Positions 17,956-27,920 of a DNA stretch of 54,327 bases are shown here, in pieces; within the stretch, counting starts at the first letter, position 1, and every line of letters begins with the position of its first letter. Below the pieces are notes generated by a model. It saw nothing but the letters and a program-made list of their open reading frames with translations, was not told where the DNA came from and did not search any database. The DNA lies in NCBI GenBank assembly GCA_000333855.2, contig CM007329.1, positions 399,452 to 453,778 of the forward strand. The letters are read 5' to 3'. Made by a program: the position numbers and the translations under genes. The DNA comes from Endotrypanum monterogeii (Eukaryota > Euglenozoa > Kinetoplastea > Trypanosomatida > Trypanosomatidae).

Positions 17956-19467
17956 TTAGTTGCTTTGCTTCATGGGAACACCACGGCGGATCGTACCCCA
18001 GCCGATCAGGCGGAACGTCTTGTCCACCATACGTGAGATTGCCACCTGCTCCCCTGTAGAGCAGCAGACCGGTGTCACCAGCTCCAGCTTGGCGATTTCG
18101 GGATCTTGAGTAATATCGAGTACCGTCGCACCAGCCGTGAGGGTGCCTACGTTGATCTGCAAGGACTCCTGCACATTCAGTTTCTGCACGCGCTTCCCTG
18201 TCGACTTGCCATCCTTCGACTTGGCACCAACCATCTCCGAGAAGAGGTAGTATTGCACCTCAATCTCGCAGTACACTTCCGGCAGCGTTCCCTCTTCGCC
18301 CAGCATGTTGCCGACCATCTTGTCCTGACGGGTGAGGGTAGGGTCGAGTGTTGTGCCCACGGCGATGAGCCCGCCTGGAATGGCATATTGAAGCACGTTG
18401 TTCTCTGCCTTGAGGGTGACCGTGCGCGTTTTTAGCGGACTATAGGTGAAGCGGGGACCTTGCTCGTTGGAGCTGCGGGAGCGCACCATACCGGGGCGAA
18501 TTTCCACCACCTGACCCACCTTGATCACACCCTGTGTTACTGTGCCGCCAGCAACACCACCCTTCAGGTTTTCGATATCTCCCTCACCTGGCTTGTTGAT
18601 GTCGAAGGAGCGTACAACTGTCATGCGCACCGGCGCCTTCAGGTGACGCACCGGCATCGGAATGTGGAGGAGGTACTCTAGGAGGTAGTCCACGTTGCGT
18701 TTGAGCTGCGCAGAGATGGGCACAATCGGCACGTTCAAGGCGATATTGTCCAGGTAGGCGCGGACCTGACGGTACTGGTCATGTGCCCTTACCTCACCGA
18801 CAAGATCGATTTTGTTCTGCAGGACAATAAGATGATGAAGCTTCATGATCTCAACGGCCTTGAGGTGCTCCAGCGTTTGTGGCTGCGGAAAAGTTTCGTT
18901 GGCGGCAATGAGCAACAGCGCGGCGTCCATGATGGCTGCGCCGTTCAGCATGGTCGCCATCAGCACGTCGTGGCCGGGGCAGTCGACAAAGGAGAAGTGG
19001 CGCTTCAGTTTCATGGTCTCGCCGCAGTGGGGGCACGGCGTGTTGTCCGGCTGCGAGGACGGGTAGGTCTGGTAGCAGATGGGGCGTGGGCAGGATTCGC
19101 ACTGGTACACCTTGGCGTTGGCGTAACCGAGGTGGATGGTAATGTTCATGACGGCCTCTCGGTGGAATTTCTGTGTCTTGACACCGCTGAGCGCCTTGAC
19201 GACGGTGGACTTGCCGTGTGCCACGTGGCCGATGGTGCCGACGTTGATGGTGGCCTGCCGCGACATGACTTCGAAGGTGTCAACATTGAGCTCGTCGAGG
19301 TTGATCTTGCTGAGGTCCTGCTTGGCGAGTCCATGGNNNNNNNNNNNNNNNNNNNNNNNNNNNNNNNNNNNNNNNNNNNNNNNNNNNNNNNNNNNNNNNN
19401 NNNNNNNNNNNNNNNNNNNNNNNNNNNNNNNNNNNNNNNNNNNNNNNNNNNNNNNNNNNTCGGCCAT
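17956..19467 (-). CDS. EIF2G: Translation initiation factor 2 subunit gamma, conventional copy (N-terminus partly in assembly gap)
   Basis: eIF2-gamma is the GTPase subunit of eIF2 that binds Met-tRNAi and delivers it to the 40S subunit. All GTPase motifs are canonical: GHVAHGKST (G1), DCPGH (G3), NKID in LQNKIDLV (G4) and SAQ in PISAQ (G5). The zinc-knuckle cysteines (CESC and CPHC) lie in the switch-adjacent insert, and beta-barrel domains 2 and 3 are complete, ending IGWGTIRRGVPMKQSN. The start ATG at 19467 is visible, but the next codons fall in a run of 123 N (19337-19459). The neighbouring copy has 51 bases there, so the gap is probably about 72 bases too long and the true protein about 479 aa. 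Up to LEHL the DNA is essentially identical to the paralogue at 20711-22501. Confidence 0.93.
   Translation of the reverse strand: MAXXXXXXXXXXXXXXXXXXXXXXXXXXXXXXXXXXXXXXXXXXHGLAKQDLSKINLDELNVDTFEVMSRQATINVGTIGHVAHGKSTVVKALSGVKTQKFHREAVMNITIHLGYANAKVYQCESCPRPICYQTYPSSQPDNTPCPHCGETMKLKRHFSFVDCPGHDVLMATMLNGAAIMDAALLLIAANETFPQPQTLEHLKAVEIMKLHHLIVLQNKIDLVGEVRAHDQYRQVRAYLDNIALNVPIVPISAQLKRNVDYLLEYLLHIPMPVRHLKAPVRMTVVRSFDINKPGEGDIENLKGGVAGGTVTQGVIKVGQVVEIRPGMVRSRSSNEQGPRFTYSPLKTRTVTLKAENNVLQYAIPGGLIAVGTTLDPTLTRQDKMVGNMLGEEGTLPEVYCEIEVQYYLFSEMVGAKSKDGKSTGKRVQKLNVQESLQINVGTLTAGATVLDITQDPEIAKLELVTPVCCSTGEQVAISRMVDKTFRLIGWGTIRRGVPMKQSN
19337..19459. other. Assembly gap (123 N)
   Basis: A run of N exactly inside the duplicated 5' part of eIF2-gamma. 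The corresponding interval in the second copy is 51 bases (22443-22493). The gap is a sign that the assembler had trouble with the repeat. Confidence 1.
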
Positions 19468-19475
19468 TGGAATGA

Positions 19476-19477
19476 CT
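19476..19477 (-). promoter_or_regulatory. Probable spliced-leader acceptor of eIF2-gamma copy 1
   Basis: The minus strand reads a pyrimidine tract (CCTCCTTCCCTCCTTCCCTC), then a short spacer ending CTCGAG, 8 nt before the ATG. The identical arrangement in copy 2 places the AG at 22510-22511. Confidence 0.55.
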
Positions 19478-19619
19478 CGAGAGGATGCCAGCGAGGGAAG
19501 GAGGGAAGGAGGGGTGTGTGTGTGTGTGTGTGGATGTGTGTCGAGGGGTCGGGGGTTCTGCTACGCACACTGAGAAGAAGTCGCGATGACCACGCACAGA
19601 CGAGAGGGGGTGGGGAAGG

Positions 19620-20710
19620 GGCAATCGGAAAACCTAAGGAATCTTCAAACAATTTGTTGGTATTTGAAGGGTGCGACGTGAGAGGCGCAAAGGCAGCAAT
19701 AAGCACCAGGACAGGAAAGGGCAGAGACGGATGATGGGGTGGGGTGGGGGGGGAGAGGGGAGGGATAGTAAGGGGGAGAGGGTCAGCGGGGGATGGGGGG
19801 AGGAGCTGAATGTGAGGCGCTATGGAATTCGGATACCCGTGAGGGGCAGCGGCGACACCAGTCTCTCACCCATCTCCAAGGGCAACGGTACCATCGTACT
19901 ACATTATATATATACATATGTATTACGGGTACAATGTTACAGCAGGCACCTGGAGTCTTTTTTTTTTTTGGTGGTGGTGGATGGGAGGGGCCCTGCTGAG
20001 TGGCACGCGAAGCCGGACGTGTCACGTTGGGCGGTGCCGCGTGAGGAGACAGACTGAGAGTTCATTTGTTAGTGATAGTCAAGTGAAGAGCGGAGGATAA
20101 AAGCCGGTGATCGCTTGAAGCAGCTGATAAACAAATATATATTCTACAACTCTCCGCTTCCTCTCTTTTCACAGACAACAAAACATACAACAGCACAAAA
20201 ACAACATCTGAGCGATACCGACGACAACGATTGGTGACAGCGACGGCACTTGTGTGTGTATCTGTGTTGGTGTTGCCTTTTTGTTTTGTTAGCCGTGAGG
20301 TGGGGCACGTTACAGAGGGGGGAGGAAGACAGGTGAATTGAGGGGAGTGTGACGGCACACGGTTGACTCAAGAAAAAAAAGACGGTACTCAAGACCAAAA
20401 GGTGAGGCACACACAAACACACACACACACAGACATATATATATATATATATATATATACGCTACACCTTTGCGCAATTCCATGTTGATATTTGGCGCAT
20501 GCCCCGCCATGCCTTCTTGCAGCTACATCCATCGTTCACCTCCTTTGTGCCACCGACGCTGGTGGTGCCGACGGCGTTGTGGGGGAAGAGGACGGCAAGA
20601 TGTAGAATTTGTCACCAACATACTTCTGCCGAGCGTTTTTTTTTGTTTTTCTCATTGCTCTGTCTTCCCTCTCAGCTGGAATCTCTGCCGCGTCTTCTCC
20701 ACTGCCGGGT
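19620..20710. other. Intergenic DNA between the two eIF2-gamma genes
   Basis: Beyond the identity tract there is a purine-rich segment (19690-19810), a short TA tract (19904-19919), and adjacent (CA)n and (TA)n tracts (20415-20459). No gene is supported. It contains the 3' UTR of the divergent copy. Confidence 0.6.
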
Positions 20711-22501
20711 TTACTGCGATTCCTCCGACAGGAGCTTCACCGGCACACCCTCGCGTATTGTGCCCCATCCAATCACGCGTACCTTCCGATCTACATACCG
20801 CGCCAGCACAATGCGCTGGTGTGGCGGGTTTGCTGTGAGTGGACTCTCCAGCCTACAGATGGCCCGTCCAGCATGCCGCGACGTCCGCAGAACCGTCGCT
20901 GCAGTCGTCAGCGTTCCCACACTCAGGACGATGCTTTCGTCCTCTCGCAGTGGCGCGACACGGCGACGTGAGGAGGTTGCGCGACTTGGGTGGATGCGAT
21001 ATGAGCTGGACTTGCGACTGAGACTGTCGCAGTTACCGCGACAAGGCGTGCCGTGTTCATCGCACGGTGGGGCGAGGCCCAGCACCTCGCGCAGAAGGAA
21101 AAACTGAATGAGAACTTCTTGATACACTTGCATACCTGTGCGACAATCTCCTTCGCATGAGGCTGGCGCGGGACACGAGTGAGCAGCGACAGTGCCCCGT
21201 GGCATCGACGGAGGCGCCATCGCCGCTGGTCCTGGGTCAGGGACCGCTTCTCCTGCGGTGGGTAGGGTTTCACTCTTCTGCAGGATGTGCGCTACTCTGA
21301 TGGACCGCCATAAGGGACCGCGCCGCACCACCCGCACCACCTGCCCTCGCAGTTTGTTTTGCCGCGTCAGAGAGGGGTCGAGTGTTGTGCCAATGGCGAT
21401 GAGGCCGCCCGGGACGGCAACTCGTAGATCATTTTGTTCTGCCTGGAGACGCACCACGGTGGTGCGCAGCGGGACAGCGTACAGGTCGCCAGGCGGCGGG
21501 GAAAATACGTATGCCACTTCATGCCCCGACAAGACGTCTTGCCGTTTTGGCAGCAGCCCGTCGCGCCGCCGAAGCACCAACAGACCGGGGGTAATTTCTA
21601 TTTCATCTCCGACGCACAACACACCAGCCGTGATTGTCCCCCCGATGACGCCACCCTTGAGCACCATCGCATCGTCTCCGATCGGGCCAGGCAGCGAAAC
21701 ATCAAAGGAGCGCAGTATACTTAAAACCTGTGGGTCACTCAGCCGGCGCCGTGGGGTAGGGAGGCGGATGAGGTAGTCCAGTAAATAATTGATGTTGAGG
21801 TTCTGCTGGGCACAGATCGGGATCACCGGTGCTTTTGCATACGCGGTTTTCGTGTCGAGGTAGTGTCGAATGATGCCGTGCTGCGCCACGGCGTGCGCCT
21901 TGCTGACAAGATCGATTTTGCTCTGCAGAATAATGAGCGACGGCACACCGATCATCTCCGCCGCTGCTAAGTGCTCCAGCGTTTGTGGCTGCGGAAAAGT
22001 TTCGTTGGCGGCAATGAGCAACAGCGCGGCGTCCATGATGGCTGCGCCGTTCAGCATGGTCGCCATCAGCACGTCGTGGCCGGGGCAGTCGACAAAGGAG
22101 AAGTGGCGCTTCAGTTTCATGGTCTCGCCGCAGTGGGGGCACGGCGTGTTGTCCGGCTGCGAGGACGGGTAGGTCTGGTAGCAGATGGGGCGTGGGCAGG
22201 ATTCGCACTGGTACACCTTGGCGTTGGCGTAACCGAGGTGGATGGTAATGTTCATGACGGCCTCTCGGTGGAATTTCTGTGTCTTGACACCGCTGAGCGC
22301 CTTGACGACGGTGGACTTGCCGTGTGCCACGTGGCCGATGGTGCCGACGTTGATGGTGGCCTGCCGCGACATGACTTCGAAGGTGTCAACATTGAGCTCG
22401 TCGAGGTTGATCTTGCTGAGGTCCTGCTTGGCGAGTCCATGGTCCGTATCAATGACGTTCTCGTCATCGAGAGTGAAGTCCGCAATATCCTCCTCGGCCA
22501 T
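20711..22501 (-). CDS. Divergent eIF2-gamma paralogue with altered GTPase motifs and a domain insert
   Basis: The 596-aa protein is a full-length eIF2-gamma relative. Residues 1-178 are those of the conventional copy, including G1 (56-64), zinc cysteines 99/102/121/124 and G3 DCPGH (138-142). From residue 179 on it diverges strongly. G4 reads SKID (194-197) instead of NKID, and G5 reads CAQ (230-232) instead of SAQ; both normally contact guanine. Barrel domains 2 and 3 remain recognisable (VPGGLIAIGTTLDPSLTRQNKL, VRVIGWGTIREGVPVKLL), but about 70 Pro/Ser/Cys-rich residues (about 385-456) are inserted before the strand VYQEVLIQFFLLREVLG, and about 35 more near 478-515. The intact frame argues against a pseudogene. 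It may be a specialised or regulatory form with weakened nucleotide binding; that role is inferred. Confidence 0.88.
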   Translation of the reverse strand: MAEEDIADFTLDDENVIDTDHGLAKQDLSKINLDELNVDTFEVMSRQATINVGTIGHVAHGKSTVVKALSGVKTQKFHREAVMNITIHLGYANAKVYQCESCPRPICYQTYPSSQPDNTPCPHCGETMKLKRHFSFVDCPGHDVLMATMLNGAAIMDAALLLIAANETFPQPQTLEHLAAAEMIGVPSLIILQSKIDLVSKAHAVAQHGIIRHYLDTKTAYAKAPVIPICAQQNLNINYLLDYLIRLPTPRRRLSDPQVLSILRSFDVSLPGPIGDDAMVLKGGVIGGTITAGVLCVGDEIEITPGLLVLRRRDGLLPKRQDVLSGHEVAYVFSPPPGDLYAVPLRTTVVRLQAEQNDLRVAVPGGLIAIGTTLDPSLTRQNKLRGQVVRVVRRGPLWRSIRVAHILQKSETLPTAGEAVPDPGPAAMAPPSMPRGTVAAHSCPAPASCEGDCRTGMQVYQEVLIQFFLLREVLGLAPPCDEHGTPCRGNCDSLSRKSSSYRIHPSRATSSRRRVAPLREDESIVLSVGTLTTAATVLRTSRHAGRAICRLESPLTANPPHQRIVLARYVDRKVRVIGWGTIREGVPVKLLSEESQ

Positions 22502-22653
22502 TGGAATGACTCGAGAGGATGCCAGCGAGGGAAGGAGGGAAGGAGGTGTGTGTGTGTGTGTGTGTGGATGTGTGTCGAGGGGTCGGGGGTTCTGCTACGC
22601 ACACTGAGAAGAAGTCGCGATGACCACGCACAGACGAGAGGGGGTGGGGAAGG
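21971..22653 (-). repeat. Identity tract shared by the eIF2-gamma genes, copy 2
   Basis: Counterpart of 18865-19619, with the complete 51-base interval that is N in copy 1. It encodes MAEEDIADFTLDDENVIDTD and the G domain up to LEHL, plus the 5' UTR and upstream (TG)n. Confidence 0.9.
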
Positions 22654-23301
22654 ATAGACGGATGAATGGAGGAGACGGCATCACTTCCGTGTCAGAGACA
22701 CATCTACATGCAGACGGACGGAGATGATGAGGTCGCTGTGATGTGGTGAGGGGGCCAACGCAGCGGCGAGACAAAAAAGGTAATTGGCGTTGTTTCGCTG
22801 TTACATGTGTGTACACAGGAGGAATCAACATCCACCTTTTCTCACTGACACAGACAGAAGAGGTCGGGTGTGAAGAAAGAAAGGCGAGGATCGAAGAACA
22901 CAGAGACATATATACACACACACACACATATGTATATATATATATATCTATATATGTATATGTACTGGTCAACCTCTTGCCTCTTCCCTCACCCAGCAAC
23001 ACCACCACCTGGCGGTTCTACAGGGGGGGGGGCAGGCGCTAGGGGAAAAATTATCGAACAGAAAAAGGGGGAAAAAGCGCAATAGCAAAAAAAAAAAGAG
23101 GCATATTCAAACAAAAGAAAGAGAGAGAAACATAACCACTAAAAGAAAAAGAGAGATGAATATCTGAGTTTACGGAAAAGTGTACACCTTCAGCGTGAAG
23201 AGGCACGCGGTCCCTCGTACCGGATGTTTTCAATACCTTCCTCCGCCCCCGCCCCCTCCATTTTTAACTCTCCGACGTACAGGTGAAATGTCCCCCCCCT
23301 T

Positions 23302-23336
<35 letters not shown>

Positions 23337-24038
23337 CTATATGGTGTGCATAAATATAGATAGACTCGATGAGGTTTGTTGGTGGTGGTGGTGTGTGTGT
23401 GTGTGTGTGTGGGGGGGGGGGTGGATGATGGAGGCCGGCAAGCAGGGAAGGTTACTCAGCCAAACAAACATAGGGGAAGAGCATAAAACAAAAACAGCTG
23501 AAACAGATGAGTATCAAAATAATCTAGGTCACATATATGTATATATGTGTATGTATGTAGGTGTGTGTGCGTGTGTAGATGCGGTTCATGGGGACATTGA
23601 TCCTCCTGAAGGGTGAGGGAAAGGGAGTTGGTGCACATACGGTTACTCACTGGGAAGCAATGCTGAGACTTCGGCGATCTTTTTTCCCCCTTTCTCCTTT
23701 CGCTAATCGAGGTCTGTGGATTGTGGCGACTCGTATGTGCTTGTGTAGGCGTTCATGTCGATGTGCACGTTTTTTTTTTTTGCACAATGCCCTCCCTATT
23801 CCACCTCCTACCCTGCCCCTACTCCTGGCCGGAGAGAGTTCGGGCAGCTACAGGGTAATGTCTTGATAACCAGCGCGTATCAAGCATCTATAAGCAACAG
23901 AGGTGCAGATGGGACAGGTGGGAGGGGAAGGGATCTAGTTTGCGTATTCACCCACGGACAGCTCCCCTTCCCTCTTTTAGTTTCTCACCATTTCAGCCCG
24001 CGTGCGCTCATTTCATTCTCTCTGCTGTAGGGGATCGC
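22502..24038. other. Intergenic DNA between the divergent eIF2-gamma and 282-aa genes
   Basis: Past the identity tract (ends 22653) it holds (CA)n and (TA)n at 22915-22960, a further TA tract at 23315-23340, (GT)n then a G run at 23390-23421, and T runs near 23770. No gene is supported. Confidence 0.6.
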
Positions 24039-24887
24039 CTACTTGCGCACTGCGTCCTTCAGCAGCGTAGTGATCACAGACAAGAGTGAGTAGACGCATT
24101 GACGAATGGGGATATCCAAGTTTGATATATCACCCTCAGGCACCGCTGCTGAAGATGATGTGCCGGGGTTGTAGTTATTAACTCGAGACTCGATGTGGTT
24201 GATGTCGTCCTTGAGCTTAAGTGGGCGATCAGCTGGACGCAGCGCAGGGTCGTGCAGCTTTTTCATGATGTCCTCAATAGACGCCAAGAGTCTGTTGGGA
24301 ATTATCATGGCGCCGGTAACAGACTCGAAGACTTTATGCATTTCATTGTTCTGTTGCGCCTTTGGTGCATTTTGCATAAACAATCGCTCGCGCCGCGTGG
24401 CTTCTTCGAGCTTCTCCTTTGTGGCCTCCGAGTCTTCCTTTAGCATGTCGTAGGTGTGCTGCAGGTCAGTGTACGCTTCCTTGTAGTTGATGAGTTGGCC
24501 TGTTGATGTGGTCACCTTGCTGGTCGCCATTCCGAGTTGGTTGCGCAGATTTGCGACTTCGTCCGCGAGAGCTCTCCGCTCCCCCTCTGCGCGGTCGAGA
24601 AGCAACTGCTTTTTGCTGAGCTCGTGCTGCAGGGAGGAGATGGTGAACATCATCTGCTCGTTTTCCTTGATGAGATCAATGGTCGTTTTGTCCAGCTCAA
24701 TGTGCGGCAACGGAGTGCTACACGAGCTGCGTAGCCTGTTGGGGGAGGTGCTGGCAGTGCCTGATTCCCTCGTCTTCACTGTGTTTCTCGGCGTCCGCGT
24801 CAGCGGCGAAGACTCGCGCTGAATGGAAGCGGACTTGGTGTTGCCACCGTCCGCGTTAATGATGTTTATACTAGTACTTTGTTTCAT
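24039..24887 (-). CDS. Hypothetical coiled-coil protein, 282 aa
   Basis: I do not recognise a named family. The first ~65 residues are Ser/Thr/Pro-rich and basic. A long predicted coiled coil runs from about 70 to 175 (heptads in IDLIKENEQMMFTISSLQHELSKK and LLLDRAEGERRALADEVANL). The C-terminal 100 residues look partly folded and end in a hydrophobic helix (RQCVYSLLSVITTLLKDAV). No signal peptide or membrane span is seen. The frame continues upstream to a GTG at 24911; the first ATG is at 24887 and is used here. It resembles cytoskeletal or basal-body coiled-coil proteins in make-up only. Confidence 0.82.
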   Translation of the reverse strand: MKQSTSINIINADGGNTKSASIQRESSPLTRTPRNTVKTRESGTASTSPNRLRSSCSTPLPHIELDKTTIDLIKENEQMMFTISSLQHELSKKQLLLDRAEGERRALADEVANLRNQLGMATSKVTTSTGQLINYKEAYTDLQHTYDMLKEDSEATKEKLEEATRRERLFMQNAPKAQQNNEMHKVFESVTGAMIIPNRLLASIEDIMKKLHDPALRPADRPLKLKDDINHIESRVNNYNPGTSSSAAVPEGDISNLDIPIRQCVYSLLSVITTLLKDAVRK

Positions 24888-26521
24888 TGCTTTGAGGTTC
24901 TCTGGACGCACGCGTGTAACGTGTCAAACCCCGAGAAGGGAGGGGGAATACAAGCAAAGGAGGGAGTAACCGAAACTGCGCCATCGTGTCATTTGGGGCG
25001 ATGATTAAGTACAAGAAGTAGCAGCGAAAACATCGATGAGGGAACAGAGAATGAAGGGGAAGGGGGACGCGCCTGAGAGGATCCATTCGGTTTGTGTACC
25101 AAGACACCAGCTACCTCGGTTCCACCTACAGTCTCCTCCTCTCATGCATCTCTCCCTTGGCGCGTTCATCAGGTTCTTTTCTTTGATTCGCACGCCTCCC
25201 TCCCTCCCCCCCCTCCCCCACTGCCGTGAATCGACGCTCGCGTACGATAACGATATGACAATACTGTGGGTGAGTGTGTGGGTGCATGCGAAGCTTCTGA
25301 TGCACTGGCGGTTATCTTTCGAGTGGCATGCATTCTCGCCTCTTCCCCCTCCCTCCGTTCCGTCTCTTCCTCCAAGATGTGCACCCGTAGGTTGACCCCC
25401 TTTTTTTTTCTTGGGGAGGGGGGGCGCGCCTTTCTTTTTTCATGTTGCTACTCTAGAGAGGGATTATCGCAGTGAAGGAGCGGTAGCGCACCGAAATGTT
25501 GGGGGAGTATGGTAAAAAAAAAAAAAAAGGGCGAGGAAAATAAGGGGAAAAAACACCCTGCTTGTAAACCATGCCCACGCCCACATCAACGCGGAGTCAT
25601 ACACGCACGTTCTGAACTCTTTTACCCAGACGCGACCTGTGCAGAAAGGGAAGAGCATCACATGTAAAATGTGTGCGCGAGAAGACGTAGGGATATCAGA
25701 GGAAGGAGAAGATGAATTGGCAGGAGCAGATTTTTTTTTCAAAAGAAAACACCGGTCCCTTGGTTTTCTTCATCGCTCACCCCTCCACCCACACCCCTGC
25801 TGGTCTTCTCTTTTCACATCTACGTGCATGTGTGCGTGTGGGGCAAAGAGGATGGGAACACAGAGTATATATATATATATATATATATATAACAATAACG
25901 CCGACGACACATTCCACTAATCAACGAATGGTGAATAAGAAGCGGTTCAAGTGCGCGCGCTAAAAGATACATACACACACATACACCGTATCGTATACGG
26001 GGAGATAGCGTAACGCCCTGAAGGGCACTATGAAATCTAAATAATAATAATAATATATCTCTATATATATATATATATATATATGTAGATATATATATAT
26101 ATATATATATCTCCCCTCTCACCAATTCACTCGCACAGATGTACAGGGAACGGACTTTTTTTGTCCGTTACACTCTTCCTTCAGTCAATATGTATGTATG
26201 CATGCATGTATAAATAAATAATATATATATATATATATAGGTCTCCATTAACACGACAGCGTCTTTCATGTTGACGCACGGCTTCCATCTTCTGCAGGGA
26301 GGAAGGGTGGGTAGGTGATCGAGGGGAGGAGAAAGAAAGACGGGTTGTGGTATGGGAGAGCTGAGAAAACGCAATAATATACTTGATAGGGTTCCCCCCT
26401 GTAGACACTTCGCATAGAGCGACAGGGATGAATGGATGGACGGAGGTTTGGAAAGAGAGGTAGGGGGAGGGGGAGGGATAGGGGGCCACAGCAAGTCTGT
26501 GGCTCTACTTTTATCTCGGTC
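24888..26521. other. Intergenic DNA between the 282-aa and 452-aa genes
   Basis: It has A/T homopolymers (25400-25412, 25513-25528) and several TA tracts: 25866-25891, 26062-26110 and 26220-26240. No gene is supported. Confidence 0.6.
26062..26110. repeat. (TA)n microsatellite
   Basis: Nearly pure TA over about 49 bases, broken once by GTAGAT. Confidence 0.95.
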
Positions 26522-27880
26522 TCAGTGCCACTGATGGGGGTGTTCAACCACCCTCACAGTTCTCCAGACTCTTGGCGACGGGTGCCTGGGTTGGGCAGAG
26601 CTGCCATTCCGGGGCGAGGCCGGGTGCCGCTGCTCCGGGGCCTTCCACGCATCGAGGGAGAGGCACCGGCGTGGCTTAGACATGTCGATGCGCGGGGTGC
26701 TGCTAAGGCGCACCGCGGAGGGGTACAGGGCACGACCTTCGTCCACGTTACCCTTGGTGCCCTCCGCCCCGCCCGCATGGCGATTTATTCGGTTGCTCCC
26801 GTTGGACTGCGTATTGACGTAAGGGGAGGTGCGCCTCTGCGGCGCAATAGCTGAAGTGTCATGGTCTCGGGAGCTGTACCGACGCTGTGCAATGATCACT
26901 GTGTAAGGATCTCGGAAAGCGTACCGCTCCTCCTTCTCTCTCAACGAGTATTGAAGCGCACGACTCCGCTCCTCCTCCATTTCATGACGACGTCGGGCCG
27001 CGGAGTCCATGCGCTCTTGGCGACTGCGACTACTCTTCACCAGCCGTTCCTGTAGCGCCTCATCCCGGCGCACATGACGCTGGTACACATTTTTTTCCCG
27101 TTCGAGTTCCCCGGAGATAACTGTGCGCTGACGCGCAAGTGCGTACTGGGCCGCACGCTCTGCAGCTTCCTGTCGACGGAACTCATTCTCCATCATCCTC
27201 TCTATCGCCATCCGCTCACCTTCGGTCATGGCACTGCTGCGGCGGTGATCGGTCAACGTATAGCGGTCATTCATGATGCCGAGAACACCGTTCACAGAGC
27301 TGGCCCGACGCTCCGAGAGGAGACGCGCAGATAGCACCACAGAGGAACAGCGGCGGTATTGCTGTCCGTGGAAACTGGCGACATCCGCAGCGCTGGTGCC
27401 ACTCAGCGAGCGCGAAGACGACGCCGCTGCACGTGGAGTGTACATGTAGCCGCTGTTGTGCTTGGCGCCGGGACTCCTTGTTGCGGTGTACATGCCCGAA
27501 TTGGAGATACGCGGTATTGGAAGTGCTGTGACGCGGACGTCGAACGGAGCTGGTGCGGAGGCGGCCGGGACGGAGGTGACCTCATCCACCTCGACATCAT
27601 GTTGCTGGTCCTCATAATGATCGCCCCCCGTTTCAGGCTGATCTAGTGGCGGCTCCGTGTTTTCGCGCTCGAGATGGGATGCGCTCTGTGGGCCCTCCAA
27701 CGGCTCCACAGAGCTGGACGGGTCGCACGAGATTTCGGTTTCGCCTTGATATGTATTGTTTTCACGTTCGCCTACTGGCGCGTCGGCGGTCTTGTCTTGC
27801 TCCATCATGCTGCACCCCTGTTCGTGGTGGTGCTCCTCCTCGCTGTCTATCAGATCGGCGCTTTGACGAAAAAAAAACAT
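26522..27880 (-). CDS. Hypothetical charged protein, 452 aa
   Basis: No known domain is recognised. The N-terminal half is acidic and low-complexity (His/Glu-rich near the start, then Asp/Glu/Gln). The middle (about residues 205-330) is a strongly charged helix rich in Arg and Glu (EGERMAIERMMENEFRRQEAAERAAQYALARQR and REKEERYAFRDPYTV), like single-helix or trichohyalin-type regions. The C-terminus is basic and Pro/Ser-rich. The frame is open to 27979, but the ATG at 27880 is the first ATG I find after a good acceptor (TTTTTCAG at 27919-27920). It may be cytoskeletal or flagellar; that is a guess from composition. Confidence 0.78.
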   Translation of the reverse strand: MFFFRQSADLIDSEEEHHHEQGCSMMEQDKTADAPVGERENNTYQGETEISCDPSSSVEPLEGPQSASHLERENTEPPLDQPETGGDHYEDQQHDVEVDEVTSVPAASAPAPFDVRVTALPIPRISNSGMYTATRSPGAKHNSGYMYTPRAAASSSRSLSGTSAADVASFHGQQYRRCSSVVLSARLLSERRASSVNGVLGIMNDRYTLTDHRRSSAMTEGERMAIERMMENEFRRQEAAERAAQYALARQRTVISGELEREKNVYQRHVRRDEALQERLVKSSRSRQERMDSAARRRHEMEEERSRALQYSLREKEERYAFRDPYTVIIAQRRYSSRDHDTSAIAPQRRTSPYVNTQSNGSNRINRHAGGAEGTKGNVDEGRALYPSAVRLSSTPRIDMSKPRRCLSLDAWKAPEQRHPASPRNGSSAQPRHPSPRVWRTVRVVEHPHQWH

Positions 27881-27918
27881 AGGGTGGTGGTGACGATTGT
27901 ACCACGTCTGTGAAATGC

Positions 27919-27920
27919 CT
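27919..27920 (-). promoter_or_regulatory. Probable spliced-leader acceptor of the 452-aa gene
   Basis: The minus strand reads CCCCATTTTTCAG about 38 nt before the ATG; a second CACAG follows at 27908-27909. Confidence 0.6.

Larger units (their letters stand above)
18865..19619 (-). repeat. Identity tract shared by the eIF2-gamma genes, copy 1
   Basis: Outside the N gap this matches 21971-22653 with one visible base change near the TG repeat. It covers the first 178 codons (numbered as in copy 2), the 5' UTR and about 150 bp upstream. The borders are abrupt: after LEHL inside the coding region, and after GGGGAAGG upstream. Gene conversion, recent partial duplication or misassembly could each explain it. 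Confidence 0.9.

Noticed and set aside
19337..19459. A real 41-residue N-terminal segment in eIF2-gamma copy 1
   Set aside because: The bases are all N. The paralogue has 51 bases in the same place, so the gap length is probably an estimate.
18781..19734. Long + strand open frame (317 codons) opposite eIF2-gamma
   Set aside because: It is an antisense shadow of a well-conserved GTPase gene, and the same shadow appears over the second copy at 21971-22657.
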